From Adiantum capillus-veneris (taxonomy: Eukaryota > Streptophyta > Polypodiopsida > Polypodiales > Pteridaceae), in assembly GCA_014529385.2 (NCBI GenBank), contig CM043960.1:79534832-79598831 (forward strand): 64,000 nt of DNA, written 5' to 3'. This document shows positions 59,323 to 64,000 of this stretch, in pieces (positions within the stretch are counted from its first letter, which is position 1; each line of letters opens with the position of its first letter). Position numbers and translations under genes: made by a program. Under the pieces are notes generated by a model. The model was not told where the DNA came from, did not search any database, and saw nothing but the letters and a program-made list of their open reading frames with translations.

Positions 59323-59580
59323 ATCATGTGGACAAAACATGGGGATGGAAAGAGAGATGTTATTAACATTTATACAAGGCCTCTCTCTAAAGACAAAGGG
59401 GGAGAAGGAGCTTTGACCTTGTGGACAAAGGGAGAAAGAAGAAGAGAGAGTTTTAACAATGTGGCCAAAACTCAAGGATAGAGGGAGAAAGAGTTTTGAC
59501 CATGTTGAAAAAACTCAAGTATGGAGCGAGAGAGGGAGATAGAAAATAGACAATAAAATTTGTCCACATGGTAATAACCT
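58767..59580. repeat. Second field of palindromic 20-mers with GA/AC microsatellites
   Basis: Copies of the TTTTGACCATGTGGACAAAA motif lie near 58,767, 58,982, 59,077, 59,142, 59,317, 59,411, 59,449, 59,492 and, inverted, 59,560. Microsatellites are AG 58,795-58,832, AC 59,116-59,140 and AG 59,248-59,317. Many copies are followed by CTTAGGGATGGA or CTCAAGGATGGA. Confidence 0.9.
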
Positions 59581-61372
59581 TGGCCATTCTTATGTTATGA
59601 TATTATACTACTTTGGGTGTGTGTGTGTGTGTGTTGCTGTTTTAAATACATATATATGCAAACGAACACAAGTGTTCACGGACAACCAGATCCTAGACAA
59701 GTATAAGGGTTATGCACAAAAAATTATTTGCATGTTTGAAAATAAATTCTGTACATGGTATCAGCAACCGAGAATACATCATAGGAAATTACAATCCCAA
59801 AGGATGGTAATAGAGCTGCTCCCCATTCGAACGAGCATCAATTTCAAAACATAAAGAATAGCCTGTTTTACTCAAAGAAGGTAGCCCTCACCTGCATCCA
59901 TAGTAAACAAGAAAACGCTCGGTTAGCAATTGTTTACCGTATACAGGTGAAGCATGGGCATCCCAGTTGTTATCCATGTCACAATGATAAAACAAACAAT
60001 CCTTAAGTGTATTTTTTTCTTTTTTTAAAATTGATTCTATATTTATGCTTTTTCTTCAAAGCACACTTTCAAAAACCTTTTGTTTACTTTTATATGGATC
60101 CAAAGGTACCACATAGATAATTATGCAGTAAAATACTCATTTTTTGAGGTGATAGAAGAGAGGTATTTTTTTTATAAATAAAAGTTTAGTATTTTGATCT
60201 TTCATTTATACTCCGGCCTTAAGGTTTTGTTAATTTGAAAACCCAATATCAATCACTATGGTTATAATCCGCCCAAGTAGACGATCTAGATATCATATCA
60301 AATAAGCAACCAAATCCCAGAATCATCAAACCTTGAAGTAATATACAGTTTTCGGATCATCATCCCTTTGTTTTGTTCAAAAAAAGTGCCCCTAATCATG
60401 AAAGTAAAGCCTTATTTTATAGTTTTTTTTAACATTTATGAACCAAGTTACGTGGTCGGAGATATCATACTGCAAACTATCAATGAATATCCCGATGCTA
60501 GGTCTTTTTGGTTTAAAGAGAATATAGCACCTATCCATGAAATTAATTCCCCCCCCCCTTTTTTTTTATAGTTAAATACATGGTGAGAAACCCACTAGTA
60601 GATATCATGGAAATAGAACCATATAATACAAGCCTCATTCTCACTCCAAAAAAAACCACTTCATTAATTCTAGTAGACAAAATATGTACAGCTAGCATAC
60701 ATGCTACGCCATTTAGATAAGTGTTTACTGTAGATTTTCAGAAGCCAAAAAGAACACGGCACATTATGATTTGAAGTGGAGATACTTCCTTTACCCAAGA
60801 ATTTCAACAGGCATTGAAGAATCATAATACGGTGTGTTTTTCGGAACCACATCACCAAGGTTTGTTGCCAAAACCAGAAAGTACGCCCATAATTATGAGA
60901 ATCGAGGCAGTTTTTTTTAGAGTTTTTACCTGTCAGTAAACCATTCATATGCCAGGAGTTATACCATTTGTACACATATGTACCACAGGGCACCATATGT
61001 AGAAATTATTTAGCAGCCAGTTAGACCTGAACGACCAGTATGGAAAGATCTTTCCCGCCCAGAACAACCCATAGTATCAAAAACAAATACATAATATCAA
61101 AGGATACCAACTATTTAGTTTACCAATCAAACTAAACATTGTCATAGAAATATGACCAGAGGTAGAGATACCATTCTACCACTAGTCAACCAGTCGCAGC
61201 CATATACGACCAGCACTAGGGATATACTCTCTATACCGGATTTACATCAGGCTAAGAAGTACTACATTAGTATCCGGATCATCATTCCCCAGGCCTATAC
61301 TCAAACCAAACACCCAACCATGCACATGAAACACAACATCTTTTTACATTTTATTATACTCAGGAACCAGTA
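59581..61372. other. AT-rich intergenic DNA; no gene recognised
   Basis: A (TG)n tract lies near 59,618. Frames are short and without motifs. Some phrases (ACCATTTGT..ACCACAGGGCACCATATG near 60,960-61,000) resemble the tandem units at 61,373-61,632, so an older, more diverged array may reach back into this region. Confidence 0.4.
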
Positions 61373-61632
61373 ACAAGCCATGGGATATTCCCCCTATAGT
61401 CACAAATTACCATAGGGTACCATTTTTTACCAACTATTTCTCATAGTTTTTGCTGGTTAGCAACCAAATTATAAAGAGATCAAATCCGCATCAGAACAGA
61501 ACCTGTCACATGTCAGGGGATATTCCCACTACAAAAAAGTATCACAGGGTACCATATTTAACTATCATGTCACTCAGTTTTGCAGGTTTTAGCAACAAAA
61601 TAGATATGAAGAGATTCATTCCACGTCAGAAA
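61373..61632. repeat. Two diverged tandem units of ~128 bp
   Basis: Unit 1 (from 61,373) and unit 2 (from 61,504) share GGGATATTCCC, TATCACAGGGTACCAT-like, a TTTTGC-GGTTAGCAAC-like and a final RCRTCAGAA block in the same order and spacing. The units are about 128 bp and clearly diverged. Confidence 0.65.
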
Positions 61633-61875
61633 AAAACGTAGTACCAAAGAAAATATATACTTTCATCGTATACATATATTTTTAACTATTCGACCTGTGA
61701 ACTCGGAGCAGTAGGTAGAACAGCCCCCACGACGACTTCCTTCCCATTCGTCATGACAGTAGAAGACCGTTTCAACAGAGTGCAGAACCCTCCTCACCAC
61801 TCAATGTAAATTTTTTTTTACAAATTCCATTACCTCATACAATAACAATATGCCAAGTGAGTAATACTACTCACA

Positions 61876-61887
61876 GGTTTATATAGG
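61876..61887 (-). promoter_or_regulatory. TATA box in the copia 3' LTR
   Basis: Minus strand reads CCTATATAAACC about 240 bases into the presumed LTR, a suitable place for the U3/R boundary. Confidence 0.55.
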
Positions 61888-62120
61888 CTTGGTTGTTGGA
61901 ATTAGGGTTGCAGAGAAACACACACAGCTTGGAGAAGACGAAGGAAGCTCAAGGCACACAATAGAGAGTGTGTTACTTAGTGTGCAATGGAAAGATAGAT
62001 AGCCCTAGAGTGATGGGCGTATATACAATGCACGGGGGAAAAAACATCCTAAAGAGGGAAAAAATGCCCCGGCGATCCTAGTGTGTTCACACACATCACT
62101 ACCACATGTATATGGTAACA

Positions 62121-62133
62121 AATCCCCCTTGGA
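62121..62133 (-). other. Polypurine tract of the copia element
   Basis: On the minus strand CCAAGGGGGATTT directly precedes TGTTACC, the presumed 3' LTR start. Confidence 0.65.
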
Positions 62134-62195
62134 GTGATGCGGTGAACGAGAGTTGGCACATGAGTAAAGGGAAGTGCCATGCCCTGAGGATAGGA

Positions 62196-63002
62196 TCAGT
62201 CCACAAAGGGGAGTAAGCCCAAAGCTTTGCGGAAAGCTTCAAGCTTCTCACGAGACAATGCCTTTGTGAAAAGATCTGCAAGGTTGTCCTGTGTTGGCAC
62301 ATAAGCCAAGCTGATCTTTCTTGCTGAGAGCCTCTCCCTGACATAGTGGTAATGCACCTCAATGTGCTTTGTGAAAGCATGAAAAACTGGGTTCCTCGCA
62401 GCTGCCGATGTGCTCTGACTATCAGTGTAGATAGTGTTGGCAGTGTCCTGTCCAACACCCAAATCATCCATAAGGCGTCTGAGCCATACACACTCAACCG
62501 TAGCTGTGAAGACTGCCCTGTACTCAGCCTCACAACTCAAAGTGGCCACAGTAGGTTGCTTCTTGCTCAACCATGATATACATGAACTGCCAAGCATGAA
62601 ACAAAAACCACTTGTGGACACTCGTGTGTCAAAACAACCAGCCCAATCTGAGTCCGAAAAAGCATGTAAGTCTGGCGGCAATGATCCCCCCTTGGGATAA
62701 AACAAGCCAAGATGTAAAGTGCCACTAAGGTAGTGAAAAATCCTCTTGACAGCCTGCCAATGCTTAGACCCTGGGCTATGCATAAATCTGCTGACCTGTG
62801 AGACTGCAAACTGAATATCCGGCCTCGTGTTGCATACATAAATGAGGCAGCCAACAACAGTTTGGTAAAGAGTGACATCAACAGGATCGCCAGCATCATG
62901 TAGACTCAACTTCAAACCTGTTTCCATGGGAGTGGCAATAGGTTTGCAATCCTCAAGTCCAAACTTACATAGCAATGTCTCTATGTAACTTTTTTGACAC
63001 AA
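62196..63002 (-). CDS. pol: Copia RT C-terminus and RNase H
   Basis: 268 codons open. RT thumb: KSYIETLLCKFGLEDCKPIA, then YQTVVGCLIYVCNTRPDI. RNase H follows, with catalytic Asp in FSDSDWAGC, Glu in LSCEAEYRA, Asp in IYTDSQSTS, and the His-containing terminal region KHIEVHYHYVRE with NLADLFTKAL. It ends LLPFVD just before the polypurine tract. The sequence is well preserved, so the element is not ancient. Its frame differs from the upstream RT piece; the break is near 63,025. Confidence 0.92.
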   Translation of the reverse strand: MCQKSYIETLLCKFGLEDCKPIATPMETGLKLSLHDAGDPVDVTLYQTVVGCLIYVCNTRPDIQFAVSQVSRFMHSPGSKHWQAVKRIFHYLSGTLHLGLFYPKGGSLPPDLHAFSDSDWAGCFDTRVSTSGFCFMLGSSCISWLSKKQPTVATLSCEAEYRAVFTATVECVWLRRLMDDLGVGQDTANTIYTDSQSTSAAARNPVFHAFTKHIEVHYHYVRERLSARKISLAYVPTQDNLADLFTKALSREKLEAFRKALGLLPFVD

Positions 63003-63313
63003 GGCAATACCACCATCACACTGCTTAATTGTATACCCAAATAATGATGCAATAGCCCCAAATCTTTCATCTTGAAAGTAGCATTCAAATCAGCCTTAAA
63101 TTCAGCAATATGTCTCTCATTTGGTCCAGTGATCAACAAATCATCAACATAAAGAACCACAATGAGAAATACATCATCCTCACGCTTTACATACAATGTG
63201 CTTTCTGTTGGACTGTTACGAAAGCCTTGTCTGACCAAATGAGTGTCAACTTTCTCATACCAAGCACGAGGAGATTGCGTCAACCCATACAAAGCCTTGT
63301 TACATTTGCACAC
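62981..63313 (-). pseudogene. pol: Copia RT palm segment
   Basis: Contains NKALYGLTQSPRAWYEKVD and LYVDDLLITG with the copia YVDD catalytic motif near 63,150, then KMKDLGLLHHYLGIQ. It is one frame away from both the upstream and downstream pieces, so frameshifts lie near 63,025 and between 63,313 and 63,440. Confidence 0.9.
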
Positions 63314-63384
63314 TTTGTCCTCTTGTCCTTTTATGACAAAACCGCGAGGCTACGTTACATAAACTTCCTCAAATATGTCACCAT

Positions 63385-63972
63385 TCAAGAAAGCAGTAAC
63401 AATGTCTGATTGATGTACATCCAAACCAAAATGAACTGCCAATGCACATAGAAACGCACAGTAGTCATATGACAAGTGGGAGCAAAAGTCTCTTCATAAT
63501 CTATGCCTTTTTGCTGTGCATAACCCTTTGCAACAAGTCGAGCCTTATGGTGATCGATCTCCCCATCCGGCTTGCGTTTCAACTTGTAAACCCACTTCGT
63601 ACCAATGGCCTTTTTGCCAAGAGGCAAATCACATAAAGTCCATGTGTCATTTTCTATAAGTGCATCATATTCTGATTGCATGGCAGCCATCCAATTTTCT
63701 GAATTTTGTGCTTCATCAAAAGTTAGAGGCTCCTCAACATCATGTAAGCTAGACACAGCCAAAGCATAACAATCTGATGCATAAGATGCATGGCGAGAGC
63801 CTGAACGAGTACAACAAGACAAAGGTGCATCCAATTTACTGTCACGCAAAGTGTGCACCAGCCATTTTGGCATACCTCTAGCTTGCTCATTTTCAGCCCT
63901 TTCCTCATCAAGTACATCATGTACATCTGCATCAGTAATAGGCTGATCTAAAACATTTTCAAAAACCCCCAT
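63385..63972 (-). pseudogene. pol: Copia integrase-RT linker and RT N-terminus
   Basis: An acidic linker with QPITDADVHDVLDEERAENE leads to the conserved copia RT entry WMAAMQSEYDALIENDTWTL, then GTKWVYKLKRKPDGEIDHHK and ARLVAKGYAQQKGIDYEETF. The following FLNGDIFEEVY segment is in another frame and is followed by an in-frame TAG near 63,350. Integrase and gag would lie beyond the right edge. Confidence 0.9.
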
Positions 63973-64000
63973 AGGCTGTACATTTGCCTCATTGGAACTT

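Larger units (their letters stand above)
61700..64000 (-). mobile_element. Ty1/copia LTR retrotransposon, 3' part, runs off the window
   Basis: Minus-strand RT and RNase H of copia type (62,196-63,972) are followed on the element's 3' side by a polypurine tract and the start of an LTR at 62,120 (TGTTACCATATACATG). The LTR's far end cannot be fixed because the other LTR lies outside the window. Two frameshifts and at least one stop make it defective. Confidence 0.8.

Overview
This window reads as nuclear, repeat-dominated, intron-containing land-plant DNA. It is AT-rich, very rich in (GA)n/(AC)n microsatellites, and built largely of plant-type retrotransposons. The combination (Tat-like Ty3/gypsy with two RNase H domains, copia, LINE, hAT, dense GA repeats) suits a large-genome plant, possibly a fern or other non-seed plant, but the species cannot be fixed from sequence alone. 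I see no intact host gene, tRNA, rRNA or CRISPR array.

Layout. 1-15.9 kb: old intergenic DNA with a ~360-bp direct repeat pair, several hairpins and a decayed retroelement gag on the minus strand (6.0-8.9 kb). 15,968-34,302: an old plus-strand Ty3/gypsy element (the 'outer element') with ~1.9-2.0 kb LTRs, a 4-bp ACGT target duplication and a heavily mutated gag-pol. Its 3' LTR is split by a younger minus-strand Ty3/gypsy element ('element 1', 24,705-33,870, 4-bp CAAC duplication). 34.8-35.6 kb: a decayed hAT transposase. 39,386-48,123: a very young minus-strand Ty3/gypsy element ('element 2', 4-bp GCGT duplication, nearly identical LTRs). 51.4-52.2 and 55.2-59.6 kb: microsatellite fields carrying a repeated near-palindromic 20-mer. 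52.4-55.1 kb: a decayed multi-exon gene of unknown identity with faint amino-methyltransferase-like motifs. 55.6-58.6 kb: two LINE fragments. 61.8-64.0 kb: the 3' part of a copia element that runs off the window.

Most interesting signal. All three Ty3/gypsy elements carry, in the transcribed leader before gag, one or two small ORFs (about 70 codons) of one protein family that I do not recognise. The core has an R-K-I-x-F-Q-Q-R block, then F-G-x-x-R-L-x-E-I-L, then P-x-x-x-P near a terminal Y-x-x-S-F-D block. Element 1 has two paralogous copies in tandem, downstream of a 167-codon ORF, with gaps of 33, 9 and 20 nt before gag, an operon-like layout. In the outer element both copies lie inside the LTR, downstream of its TATA box, and join through an ATGA stop-start overlap. 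Element 2 has one copy. The family spans elements with different pol organisation: elements 1 and 2 have a second RNase H, the outer element only one. Element 1 inserted inside a leader ORF of this family in the outer 3' LTR.

Everything was read by eye from sequence and translations. No database search, alignment program or expression data was available.
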